From G963675935 sp963803125 (GTDB lineage Bacteria > Planctomycetota > Planctomycetia > Pirellulales > Thermoguttaceae): a stretch of 64,000 bases of DNA. The DNA lies in the NCBI GenBank assembly GCA_963803125.1, contig CAWDLR010000003.1:186001-250000 (forward strand). Direction: 5' to 3'. The stretch's first letter is position 1, and every line of letters begins with the position of its first letter. A program made the translations under genes and the position numbers. The notes under the pieces were generated by a model, which did not search any database, was not told where the DNA came from, and saw nothing but the letters and a program-made list of their open reading frames with translations. This document shows, piece by piece, positions 55,155 to 63,783 of the stretch.

Positions 55155-58100
55155 TTACGCGTCGCCGGGAACCGCTTCCAGCACCAGCACCTCGAACGGC
55201 TTCAGCTCGAAACGATGCCGCTGTCCGGCGGGAATCGCGATTGCCGGCTGATCGGCATCCTCTCGCCAGGGGCTCTTCAGCGTGTAGTCGCAAGGGGCGG
55301 GCAATTCGAGCGCGGCGGCAAGATCAAGTGCGAAAGACGCCGGCTTCCGGCTCGGATTGCGCAGGGCAACGATTCCCTTTCGCGGCGACCAGGAGGCGTA
55401 GCCGTAGACCTCGCCGCGATTCGGGTCGCCGCCGATCCAATGCGTATCGACCAGCACGTCGGCGTTGGCCCGCGACCAGTTGGCCGCCTCGGCCAGGGCG
55501 TCCCACATTTTGGGCGTCAACATCGCGGGGGTTATGTAGAGCTCCTGCAATTGTGTGCCGTCGGCGAAGAACATGCGGAAGTCGTCTTTCAGTTCCTGCA
55601 AGTCATCGCCCAACGACGCGGCTTCGCGGGCGTGGGTAATGCCCTGGTTCATAATCGAGTTCAAGGGAAAGAGCGGCCCGCGGGCGGCGACCATTTGCCG
55701 GGTGACGGCGTCGCGATAGTTGAGCCACTGCTGCCGGCGCGAGCCTTCGCCGCTAAAGCCCATATCGGCGCCGTTGCGCCAGATCGAGTCGCCGTGCAAG
55801 AGCCAGAAGGGGGAAGGCCAGGTGCCGGTGGTGATGTTGATGAACACCTCCGGCCGCACTCGCCGCAGGTCGGCGGTCAATCGCAGCAGGGCTTCGAGGT
55901 CGGCGGTCGCTTCCGCACTGAGCGCGGCGTAAGGATGTCCCGGCTCGGTGTTGCCGCTGCCGACGCCGTCGAACTTGAAGTAGTTCACGCCGTACTTCTT
56001 CATCATCTCGATGCAGACCGCACGAAAGCGTGCGTAGTATTTCGGTCCTGCCAGGGCGAATCCGTTGGCGTTGGTCTCGAAGCCCTCGGCGCGGCCGTAC
56101 TTAAGCCGTCGGCTGTTGGCTTCGCCGTAGCCTCCCCAGGGCGAGAGCCACGTGCCCACGGCCGAGTGATAGCGGGCGGCGGCCTGCGCCAACGGCGTGA
56201 AGCCGTTGGGAAAGCCCCGATGGAAACGCCAGAGCGTGCGATCGTCGTCCCAGCCGTCGTCGAAGACGAGTGAATCGAGCGTTACTCCCCGCCGCTCGAC
56301 CAACTCGCGGCCGATCCGTCCAATCGCGTCCAGCGACTGTGCTTCGTTGAACTTGCGATTGCCCCAGGCGATGTCGTACCAGGAGTTGTAGTGCAGGAAG
56401 GGCTGGTAAGGGCGTGGCCGCTCGCGCTCGATGTAGCGGAGGAACGCCCGCCGCATCTGCCCCGGCGACGCCACCCCGATGACGGCGCGGCAACGATATG
56501 ATTCGCCCGCCTTGACCTGAGATCGGTGCGGGAGCCGACAGCGAACCGCGCTTGCGGTGATGTCGTTTGCGGCCAGGGGATTCGCGCAGGCGAGGAACAA
56601 ATTGCCGGCCGTCACGGGCGAGCCCGGCACCTCTCCGATCTGCTTTGCCCCGGCCAGCGGCAGGTCAATGGGGACGACGGCGTCCAATGCCAAGTCCTTG
56701 CCGAGTGGCTCGATGGTCAACTCCTCAACGACGTAATTGGCGTCGTCGTGGAGGACGGCCTGCCAGCCAACTCGCAGCGTGTCGTCACCGCTAAGGAAGG
56801 CGGCGGTGAAGCTCTTGCCGTCGGGCAGGGCAATTGGGGCGACTCCCTCCTGCGTTGTCAAGGCAAGGTCCGATGCCCGCACGGTCTTGCCGTCGGCCAG
56901 CGCGAGAGAGAACAACTCGCCCCCCTTGGGCGTAGTGGTCCCGGATTGCTTGTCGGTTATTCCGTTCGGGAATAGCCGGCCGTCTTTAATCTCCCATTGG
57001 ATAGCCAGAACGGCGTTCTCCAACCGCAACCTGTCCCCGCTGACCGTGGCCGCGGCCTTGCCGGGCGCTGGCCCAGGGTATTTGACGGGGGAGACAGCCG
57101 CGGCGCTACCCGTTTTATGCGAAACCGTAGCCGGTTTGTCCCGCTGGCTAAGGAAAACGAATGTCCCCTTCTTATTTCCGACGATCACATCGGCGATGCC
57201 GTCGCCGTTGAGATCGACGGCGGTCACTTGCGTGCCGACGCCCGAGTCGTTGTCGATCTGATGCGGAATGAACCGCACGCCGCGGCTCTTGTCGCGCTGC
57301 AACTCGAACCAGTAGAGTACGGCCGGCGCGTTCGGCTCGACGTCGCCGTTGGGACCGTGGGCCCAAAACCGCTTGCCGGTGACGAAGTCCATCAGCCCGT
57401 CGCCGTTGACGTCGGCCAGATACATCGCATGGGGCTGACTGAAGCGCAGCTCGTTCGGCTTCATCGTGGGCGTCGGGGGCAGAATCTCGTGTTTCTGCCA
57501 GGTGATTTCGCCCTTGGCGTTGCGAATCTGCTTGTACCAGAGCAGGCCATAGCCGTGGCAGTTCCAGGCGGTGACAATGTCGGCCAGCCCATCGCCGTTA
57601 ACGTCGTAGACGAGCATTTGCGACGCGGCGTCGGCGAAATAGAACGGATGCCAGATCCAGTGCTCGCCCGGCTTCGCCGCGGCGGGCTGCTCCCACCAGC
57701 CGAGCCGCTCGACCAGGTCGATGCGGCCGTCGCCGTTGATGTCGCCGTAGCCCAGGCCGTGGGTGAAGCGCTCGTAATAATTGCGGCGGGGCGAGATCGG
57801 ATGGAACACCCAGGGCTGATCGGGCTTGGCCGGATCGTAGGTGGCGTAGCCCAGCCGTCCGGTCTGGTTGTAGATCAACTCCGGCCGGCCGTCGCCGTTG
57901 ACGTCGGCCCACGCCGGCGACTCGTTGCCCACGTCCTTCAGCGCAAAGTGCTTCTTCCAGGGCCGATCCTTGCCGGCGGGGTTCTCGTACCAATAGGCCT
58001 CGCCGCCGGGGAAGGGCACATACAGAATATCGGGCCAGCCGTCGCCGTTGAAATCAGCGGTGAAGGTGAGAAAGTCGTTCGAGTATTCCTTGGGATCGAA

Positions 58101-58328
58101 AGCCTTGGGCGGATAGATTTCGTGCCGCTTCTGAAAATCGGGGCCTTCGTACCAGTAGGGCCCGGCCACGACGTCCAGATGGCCGTCCTTGTTGAAGTCG
58201 GCGTAGTAGGCCCCCTCGCAGTAGAACTTGTCGCTCAGCCGCAGCTTCTTGAATGTGAGCGCGGGAGACTCCGCCAGGCAGATGCCGCAACTGAGACTCG
58301 CTACAATCGCCAGAACCAGGCTTCTCAT
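55155..58328 (-). CDS. Secreted seven-bladed FG-GAP propeller fused to GH36-like glycosidase
   Basis: 1057 residues with a signal peptide (LVLAIVASLSCGICLAES). Seven calcium-type D-x-[ND]-x-D-G repeats (near 44, 92, 142, 196, 242, 306 and 372; e.g. DVNGDGLADIV) fit a complete seven-bladed VCBS/FG-GAP propeller. A linker leads to a GH36/melibiase-type enzyme: a beta-sandwich N-domain, YNSWYDIAWG, the barrel with LVFDDGWDDD (about 688), and YFKFDGVGSG with a likely nucleophile Asp787, then RNGADMGFSGEG as a possible acid/base region. It probably cuts alpha-galactosides or related glycans outside the cytoplasm; the propeller may bind glycan or protein. Confidence 0.82.
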   Translation of the reverse strand: MRSLVLAIVASLSCGICLAESPALTFKKLRLSDKFYCEGAYYADFNKDGHLDVVAGPYWYEGPDFQKRHEIYPPKAFDPKEYSNDFLTFTADFNGDGWPDILYVPFPGGEAYWYENPAGKDRPWKKHFALKDVGNESPAWADVNGDGRPELIYNQTGRLGYATYDPAKPDQPWVFHPISPRRNYYERFTHGLGYGDINGDGRIDLVERLGWWEQPAAAKPGEHWIWHPFYFADAASQMLVYDVNGDGLADIVTAWNCHGYGLLWYKQIRNAKGEITWQKHEILPPTPTMKPNELRFSQPHAMYLADVNGDGLMDFVTGKRFWAHGPNGDVEPNAPAVLYWFELQRDKSRGVRFIPHQIDNDSGVGTQVTAVDLNGDGIADVIVGNKKGTFVFLSQRDKPATVSHKTGSAAAVSPVKYPGPAPGKAAATVSGDRLRLENAVLAIQWEIKDGRLFPNGITDKQSGTTTPKGGELFSLALADGKTVRASDLALTTQEGVAPIALPDGKSFTAAFLSGDDTLRVGWQAVLHDDANYVVEELTIEPLGKDLALDAVVPIDLPLAGAKQIGEVPGSPVTAGNLFLACANPLAANDITASAVRCRLPHRSQVKAGESYRCRAVIGVASPGQMRRAFLRYIERERPRPYQPFLHYNSWYDIAWGNRKFNEAQSLDAIGRIGRELVERRGVTLDSLVFDDGWDDDRTLWRFHRGFPNGFTPLAQAAARYHSAVGTWLSPWGGYGEANSRRLKYGRAEGFETNANGFALAGPKYYARFRAVCIEMMKKYGVNYFKFDGVGSGNTEPGHPYAALSAEATADLEALLRLTADLRRVRPEVFINITTGTWPSPFWLLHGDSIWRNGADMGFSGEGSRRQQWLNYRDAVTRQMVAARGPLFPLNSIMNQGITHAREAASLGDDLQELKDDFRMFFADGTQLQELYITPAMLTPKMWDALAEAANWSRANADVLVDTHWIGGDPNRGEVYGYASWSPRKGIVALRNPSRKPASFALDLAAALELPAPCDYTLKSPWREDADQPAIAIPAGQRHRFELKPFEVLVLEAVPGDA

Positions 58329-58480
58329 GGTTATTTCCCTTCTTTCATGCGGACCGCGTTCGCCGTCCCGGGCCAGTCGGCCGATTCCCGCTCAGCGTAG
58401 AACCGCAAACCCGTTCGCTGCCGCCATCATTCTCGGCCGGGGTGCCGCGGATGTCAACAATCGGACGGTTCGGAATGTGC

Positions 58481-58565
58481 AGTAACGGATTTCCGCGTGG
58501 TCTCTCGGGAGAGCGGAGGGCGTTTGTCCGCATCATCGCTTCCCTTCGGGGCGCGGCTAAACGGC
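58481..58565. repeat. Direct repeat upstream of the propeller-glycosidase gene
   Basis: AGTAACGGATTTC...GGAGGGCGTTTGTCCGC...CGCTTCCCTTCGGGGCGCGGC. It is the same orientation as the copy at 55047-55138, and the two bracket the 3.2-kb gene. Confidence 0.9.
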
Positions 58566-58593
58566 TGGAAGCCGAGATCCGATAGCTGCCCAT

Positions 58594-59919
58594 TCAGGCC
58601 ACGCTGTCGAAAAGCAGGCTGAGAACGTCGAGGGCTTGGATGGCGCGAGCGGGGTCGCGGGCGCCGTCGGCGTCGCTGCATTCGTCCCAGATCGACATCG
58701 CATACCGCAGGTACTGTTCGAGCGACTCGTCCAGCAAGGCGTCGCCCAACTCCGCCGCGATCTTCGGCCACTCTTCCCGCAGCCGCTCCATCGCGTCCGC
58801 GTGACCGCTGATCGCTTCGTAGACCAGGTCGTCGAGCAGCTCGAGTCTTTCGAGGACCTCGGGCGCGTTGGGATCGAGCTGCGCCGAAGCCGCGGCGATC
58901 GGTGCGGCCGTGGTGGAATCGGCCTGTTGTCGGGCGGCGAACCGATGGTGCGCCTCGTGGGCTTGCCGGCTGCGGGCCGGCGACGGCTGCCGCGGCGCCG
59001 CGTCGAGGGCCGCGCCGTTGTCGAGCGCCGAGGCGTCCAATTCCTCGAGCAACTGAAGGCCCAACGCCGGCAGATCCTCAAGTTTCAGTTGGAATCGCCG
59101 CTTCGACGCCTGCGCCGAGAGGAAGTCGATGCGACCGCCGGCCAACGCCCGCTCGATCAGCCGGGCCCAGCCGTCCAACGGCGCCGGCGACGGCAATTCG
59201 CTGCCGCAGACGTTCAGCACCGCAACGTTGGGATGATGGGCGACCCACTGCCGCTCGGCAGGATCGCCCGAGAGCGCCACGATGCGGAACGGCCGCCGCG
59301 GCGAGAACTTCAGACCGGTCGAGAAGGAGAAATCGAGCCGACATTCCGGCGGCAGGCAACTGAACAGTCCGGCGATCAATTGGGTGGGCGAGGGGTCGCC
59401 GGAAACGGCCAAGCACGTCGCCTCGCAGGCCGCCTGCACCAGCTCGGCCATGTTGTCGGCGCCGGGGAAGATCGCCAACTGCTCGAGCAACGGCGCGTCG
59501 ACGGCGGCCGCCCCGCCGCCGACTGTCAGCGGGCCAAGTTTCCCGTCAGGCGGATCGTCCAACTGCCACGCCGCGCTGGCCGTGGCCGCGCGAAGCAGGG
59601 CGAAGGGGTTGTTGCCGAAGTGCGCGAGCACTTCCCGCGGCACGACCAGACACCGCGTTGACACGGCTTGCCCCATGCCGCTACGGTCCCAATCGATCCA
59701 GGTGGTCAGCGAAACGCAGAAGGCGCCGCTGGGCAGCGGATGGAAGTTGAGGCTTTCGGCGTCGCGGCTGAAGGCGAGCATCGCATCGTGCGTCGGTCCC
59801 CAAACGGCCAGTTCGCCGGCGTCCGCGTCGCAGACGCCGCCGCTACGGGCGAAAACCCGGTAGCCGGCGGTGTGGTCGCCGGCCAACAACCCGAAAATCG
59901 CCTGTTCCACGGCTCGCAT
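58594..59919 (-). CDS. Protein of unknown function, GTPase-associated-like N-terminus
   Basis: 441 residues, soluble. The N-terminus (VEQAIFGLLAGDHTAGYRVFARSGGVCDADAGELAVWGPTHDAML) resembles a domain found near small-GTPase modules (GAP1-N-like), but I cannot confirm it. A middle globular part (RLDFSFSTGLKFSPRRPFRIVALS) and an Ala/Gln-rich linker lead to a C-terminal helical bundle (LLDDLVYEAISGHADAMERLREEWPKIAAEL). The next gene upstream (59968-60231) is on the same strand 48 bp away, so the two may work together. Confidence 0.55.
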   Translation of the reverse strand: MRAVEQAIFGLLAGDHTAGYRVFARSGGVCDADAGELAVWGPTHDAMLAFSRDAESLNFHPLPSGAFCVSLTTWIDWDRSGMGQAVSTRCLVVPREVLAHFGNNPFALLRAATASAAWQLDDPPDGKLGPLTVGGGAAAVDAPLLEQLAIFPGADNMAELVQAACEATCLAVSGDPSPTQLIAGLFSCLPPECRLDFSFSTGLKFSPRRPFRIVALSGDPAERQWVAHHPNVAVLNVCGSELPSPAPLDGWARLIERALAGGRIDFLSAQASKRRFQLKLEDLPALGLQLLEELDASALDNGAALDAAPRQPSPARSRQAHEAHHRFAARQQADSTTAAPIAAASAQLDPNAPEVLERLELLDDLVYEAISGHADAMERLREEWPKIAAELGDALLDESLEQYLRYAMSIWDECSDADGARDPARAIQALDVLSLLFDSVA

Positions 59920-59967
59920 GTCTACGGTTTCGCCTCGGATGACTGATCTCCGTTTTCGGGCGGCCGA

Positions 59968-60231
59968 TCACTCCCCCGCCTTAACGGTGCGGGCCAGATC
60001 GTTGACCAATTGCGTCAAGTGGTCGATCTGATCCTGCATCACATTCGGGTCCGCGCGCCGCTCGGTGCGGGCCACCGGCCCCTGGCGGCGAAGTCTGCCA
60101 ACCACTTCGTCAAGGCGATCGAACGTCTCGGCCAGAAAAGTCTGCAATTCCTCCTGGCACGCCCGGATTTCGGCGAGCGCGCTGAGTGCATCCTGCCGGC
60201 AAACGGATGAGTTGGGCGACACGGCAGACAT
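59968..60231 (-). CDS. Small coiled-coil protein
   Basis: 87 residues from the ATG at 60231 (MSAVSPNSSVCRQDALSAL). Predicted helix and coiled coil (EELQTFLAETFDRLDEVVGRLRRQ; QDQIDHLTQLVNDLARTV). No TM. No good ribosome site is visible, so the start is uncertain. It precedes the 441-residue unknown gene and may be a partner subunit. Confidence 0.55.
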   Translation of the reverse strand: MSAVSPNSSVCRQDALSALAEIRACQEELQTFLAETFDRLDEVVGRLRRQGPVARTERRADPNVMQDQIDHLTQLVNDLARTVKAGE

Positions 60232-60316
60232 AGTGCGAACTGACCAGTGAAGAGAAGGAAGAGACCGCCTCGCCACAAACCTACGTCACCATTTGCCGAA
60301 TGGCAAATCGGCCCAG

Positions 60317-61015
60317 CTACAACCCCGGCAGGGTGACGTCGCTTTTTTGCAACGCCGCTTCGAGGCACTGCGGCGAGTCGTGCGAAGGGCTGTTGACGAA
60401 ATTGCCCACCGGCCGGGCTTCCATCTCCTCGCTCGGATACGGTGCAAGCAACGGCATGAGTTGCCGCGGATCCTCGATTGCAGGATCGAGCCACGTGCCG
60501 TAGCCGCTGGCAGGGAGGATGACGGGCATTCGATCGCGGATCGGGCGGACAAGCTCGTTGGCGGCGGTCGTCAGGATCGTGCAAGTTTCCAGCGTCGAAT
60601 GGTCGGGCGCTTCCCACGCCTCCCACAGGCCCGCGAAGGCGAAGGGCCGATCGCCGTGGAGGCGGAGGAAATAGGGCTGCTTCGCCCGGCCCGTTCGCTG
60701 CCATTCGTAAAAACCATCGGCGACGACCAGGCACCGCCGCCGCCGCATCGCCGCTCGAAACGCCGGCTTTGCGGCCGCCGACTCGGCTCGGGCGTTAATC
60801 AGGCGGTTTCCGATCGCGGGGTCTCTCGCCCACGAGGGAACCAAGCCCCAACGCAGCCAGACCAACTCTCGCGGCCCTTTGCCGCGCATGCGGACGACCG
60901 GAACCGGCTGGCTGGGGGCAACATTGAACCGGGCGGCAAAGTCCGGAACCGCCAGCAGGGCAAACTGCTCGGCAATTGCCGCGGCCGGCGTTCGCAGGGT
61001 GAAGCGTCCGCACAT
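60317..61015 (-). CDS. SRAP-domain protein (YedK/HMCES-like) lacking the usual His
   Basis: 232 residues. SRAP proteins use the N-terminal Cys to bond to abasic sites in single-stranded DNA. Here Cys2 (MCGRF) is present, as are Asn74 (LINARAES) and Glu104 (GFYEW), matching E. coli YedK C2, N75 and E105. The position of the conserved His (IHDRMPVIL, His160 in YedK) reads Arg160 (IRDRMPVIL), codon CGC. The rest of the fold (WGLVPSWA, FAFAGLWE, CTILTTAANE) is normal. Cross-linking should work; the step needing His may not. Confidence 0.9.
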   Translation of the reverse strand: MCGRFTLRTPAAAIAEQFALLAVPDFAARFNVAPSQPVPVVRMRGKGPRELVWLRWGLVPSWARDPAIGNRLINARAESAAAKPAFRAAMRRRRCLVVADGFYEWQRTGRAKQPYFLRLHGDRPFAFAGLWEAWEAPDHSTLETCTILTTAANELVRPIRDRMPVILPASGYGTWLDPAIEDPRQLMPLLAPYPSEEMEARPVGNFVNSPSHDSPQCLEAALQKSDVTLPGL

Positions 61016-61059
61016 GTCGGTATTCTACGGCGGCGGCTCGGCGAAAGAAAGAACGAGCG

Positions 61060-61131
61060 GTTTAGCAGCCGCCGGCACGGCGGCTCTGAACTGCGGGAAA
61101 ATCCGGGCCGCCGTGCCGGCGGCTGCCAAAC
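61060..61131. repeat. Inverted repeat with 25-bp arms, second copy of the 7185 element
   Basis: Arms 61060-61084 and 61107-61131 have one mismatch around 22 nt. Arm and loop sequence match the element at 7185-7256 closely. Confidence 0.9.
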
Positions 61132-61184
61132 GGTGTGAGACGCCGCTCGAAGCCGCCGCCCTTCGCGCCGCTGCGACGTTTCCC

Positions 61185-61190
61185 TATAAT
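61185..61190 (+). promoter_or_regulatory. Possible -10 box of a leaderless transcript
   Basis: TATAAT ends 7 nt before the ATG at 61198, so transcription would start almost at the start codon. The -35 region (TTCGCG near 61162) is poor. No ribosome site precedes the ATG. Confidence 0.35.
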
Positions 61191-61197
61191 GCACTCC

Positions 61198-61653
61198 ATG
61201 TCCAAGAGCAAAATCCTTATCGCCGACGACAACAACACCAACGTCGAACTGCTGGAGGCCTATCTGGACGGCCTCGACTGCGAGATTGCCGTGGCGGTCA
61301 ACGGCGCCGACACGCTGGCGAAAGTGGCCGCGTTCCAACCCGATCTGATCCTGCTGGACATCATGATGCCGAAGCTCAGCGGCTTCGAGGTCTGCAAGAA
61401 ACTCAAACGCGACCCCGCCACCCGGCAGATCATGATCTTGATGGTCACCGCTCTGACCGAGACGGGAGACATCGAGCGGGCGGTAGCCGCCGGCTGTGAC
61501 GACTTCCTCAGCAAGCCGGTCAACAAGCTCGAACTGGTCAAGCGCGTCGAGAACATGCTCAGGCTCCGACACGTCACCGACGAACTCGAACGACTGCGCC
61601 GCTACATCGACAACATGGAAAGCGAGGAACATCCGCGCACTTGGAAGTCTTAA
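61198..61653 (+). CDS. Stand-alone response-regulator receiver protein
   Basis: 151 residues from the ATG at 61198 (61189 also possible). The receiver domain shows KILIADDNNTNVELLEAYL, the phospho-acceptor Asp in LILLDIMMPKLSG, the conserved Thr in MVTALTE and the Lys in FLSKPVNKLELVKRV. A helical tail (VTDELERLRRYIDNMESEE) could dimerise. There is no output domain. Sequence around DDNxxN and the MMPxxSGFEVCKKLK pattern is like PleD-type or CheY-like receivers. An ABC exporter operon starts 55 bp downstream. Confidence 0.88.
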   Translation: MSKSKILIADDNNTNVELLEAYLDGLDCEIAVAVNGADTLAKVAAFQPDLILLDIMMPKLSGFEVCKKLKRDPATRQIMILMVTALTETGDIERAVAAGCDDFLSKPVNKLELVKRVENMLRLRHVTDELERLRRYIDNMESEEHPRTWKS

Positions 61654-61707
61654 AAGACAAGCACTTTGGTTGCCTTTTCACCACTGACCAAGCAACGCCG
61701 GCTTGCG

Positions 61708-62622
61708 ATGCTGTTTTCACTGCACGACATCACCAAGACCTACGGCAAGATTACGGCCCTGCGCGATCTGTCGGTTGCTGTGCAGCCGGGGGCCATAGGT
61801 CTTCTCGGACCGAACGGGGCGGGCAAGACAACCATGATCCGTGCCCTTTTGGGCCTGATCTCGATTGATTCGGGGACGGGAGAGGTGCTCGGCCTGAATC
61901 TGCGATCCCGACGGCTCGCCATTCGCCAAGCGGTCGGCTTCGTGCCCGAGGACGAGTGCCTCTTTCCGGGTGTCGCCGGGGTGGATTTCGTAGCCTACGC
62001 CGGAGAGTTGTGCGGCATGTCGCGGACCAACGCGCTGCAGCGTGCCCATGAGGTGCTCAATCACGTCGAGTTGGGCGAGGCCCGCTACCGGCCGGTCGAG
62101 TCCTACTCGGCCGGCATGAAGCAGCGTCTGAAGTTGGCCTCGGCGTTAGTCCACGATCCGCAGTTGCTCATTCTTGACGAACCGACCAACGGCATGGATC
62201 CCACCGGGCGGCAGGAGATGCTGGAACTGGCCCGCGATCTGGCCCACGGCAAGGAGATGAGCCTGTTGTTCTCCAGCCATCTGATGCCGGACGTGGAGTT
62301 CGTCTGCGACTACGTGCTGGTGCTCTCTCACGGCCGGCTGGCGGCACAGGGGAAGATCCAGGAACTGATGGCGATGCACGATCAGTGCTATGAAGTCCGG
62401 GTGAAGACTGATGCGGCGTCTTTCGCCCGGCGTCTCGGCGATATCGGTTGCCAGGTGACCGCCCGGGACTCCTACCTCGTGGTACGTCTGCCGTCCGGGC
62501 AATCGCAACGGGTGATTTGGGAATTGGCCGCCGCCGCGGGCGAGCAAGTCCGTCACCTGCGGCCGCAAAAAAGCACGCTGGAAGAAGTGTTCTTGAGGGC
62601 CGTCGAACACGATATTCACTGA
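61708..62622 (+). CDS. ABC-2 exporter ATPase
   Basis: 304 residues from the ATG at 61708. Walker A GPNGAGKTT, signature YSAGMKQRLKLA, Walker B LLILDEPTNGMD and switch His in FSSHL. The C-terminal extension (residues about 230-304, LGDIGCQVTARDSYLVVRLP) is typical of DrrA/CcmA-like ATPases of ABC-2 exporters. It energises the permease encoded 21 bp downstream. Confidence 0.9.
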   Translation: MLFSLHDITKTYGKITALRDLSVAVQPGAIGLLGPNGAGKTTMIRALLGLISIDSGTGEVLGLNLRSRRLAIRQAVGFVPEDECLFPGVAGVDFVAYAGELCGMSRTNALQRAHEVLNHVELGEARYRPVESYSAGMKQRLKLASALVHDPQLLILDEPTNGMDPTGRQEMLELARDLAHGKEMSLLFSSHLMPDVEFVCDYVLVLSHGRLAAQGKIQELMAMHDQCYEVRVKTDAASFARRLGDIGCQVTARDSYLVVRLPSGQSQRVIWELAAAAGEQVRHLRPQKSTLEEVFLRAVEHDIH

Positions 62623-62643
62623 ATCCGCTGAGTAAGAAGCATC

Positions 62644-63783
62644 ATGCCCATCTTCGACCAGGGATACCAGCACTGGAAAGGAGCGTTGTCCGGCCACGCC
62701 TGGCGCTGGCTGGCCATCACCAAGCAGGGGCTGCGCGGACAACTCAGAGGGGCGCTCTCGCTGGCCCGCATCGTGCTGATCTTCGCCTGGATACCGGCGC
62801 TGGTCCTGGTGGTGGCGATGGCCCTTTGGGGAATGTTCGAGCAAGGATCGGAGACCATCGTGCGGCTGCTGCAGCCGATCCTCCCGCCCGGCGTCGCCGC
62901 CGATCCCCACGTCTATCGGCACGCGATATGGACCATCGCTTATGCGACGTTCTTCAAGTTCGAACTCGTCTTCATCATGCTGCTGGTGGTGATCGCAGGG
63001 CCGAACCTGATCAGCCGCGATCTGCGCTTCAACGCGCTGCCGCTGTATTTCTCGCGTCCGATTCGCCGCATCGACTACTTCCTCGGCAAGCTCGGCGTGA
63101 TTGCCGCGTTGGTAACCGCGGTGGCGGTGCTGCCAGCGGTGGCGGCATACGTGCTGGGTGTCTGCTTCAGCCTCGACTTGACCGTGATCCGCGATACCTG
63201 GCGGCTGTTGCCGGCCAGCATCCTGTATGGCCTGATCATTGTCGCCTCGGCGGGCACGCTGATGCTGGCCCTGTCGTCCTTGTCGCGGCGGTCGCTCTAC
63301 GTCGGCATCGCCTGGGTCGGCTTGTGGATCATCAGTTCGGCCGTTTCATCCGTGCTCAGCGGCATTCAGGAGCGCTCCCTCCGCCTTTCCGCCTGGCGAG
63401 AAATCTCCGCCGGAGCCCACGGCTACTCGCCCGACGCATGGCAGCGAGTGCGAGAGCGCGTGGAGAAGGCGAAGGCTGAGGCGGCGCCGAGCGACTGGCG
63501 GCCGCTCTGCTCGTATACCGCCAATTTGCAACGATTGGGGGAGGCGCTCTTGAATACCGATGCCGCTTGGGTCGAGATTGGCCGTGCCGTCGAAGCGCCC
63601 AGGGCCGCCATCGGACCGCTCTTGGGACGCGGCGGGGGGGCGTCAGTCGACAATCGCCGCCTCGCCGACCACATCGTGCCACAGTATCCGTGGATCTGGT
63701 CGGCCGGCGTCCTGGCCGGCCTGTTGGGACTTTCGATATGGACCTTGAGCACCCGCGTGAAATCGCTGGACCGGCTGAAGTGA
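62644..63783 (+). CDS. ABC-2-type membrane permease
   Basis: 379 residues with about six TMs (IVLIFAWIPALVLVVAMALWG; FIMLLVVIAGPNLI; VIAALVTAVAVLPAVAAYVLGV; ASILYGLIIVASAGTLMLALS; VGIAWVGLWIISSAVSSVL; WSAGVLAGLLGLSIWTL). A conserved ISRDLRFNALPLYFSRPIRRIDYFLGKL resembles the cytoplasmic loop motif of ABC-2 membrane subunits. It is between two ABC ATPases, so it may use either or both. The substrate is unknown. Confidence 0.86.
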   Translation: MPIFDQGYQHWKGALSGHAWRWLAITKQGLRGQLRGALSLARIVLIFAWIPALVLVVAMALWGMFEQGSETIVRLLQPILPPGVAADPHVYRHAIWTIAYATFFKFELVFIMLLVVIAGPNLISRDLRFNALPLYFSRPIRRIDYFLGKLGVIAALVTAVAVLPAVAAYVLGVCFSLDLTVIRDTWRLLPASILYGLIIVASAGTLMLALSSLSRRSLYVGIAWVGLWIISSAVSSVLSGIQERSLRLSAWREISAGAHGYSPDAWQRVRERVEKAKAEAAPSDWRPLCSYTANLQRLGEALLNTDAAWVEIGRAVEAPRAAIGPLLGRGGGASVDNRRLADHIVPQYPWIWSAGVLAGLLGLSIWTLSTRVKSLDRLK

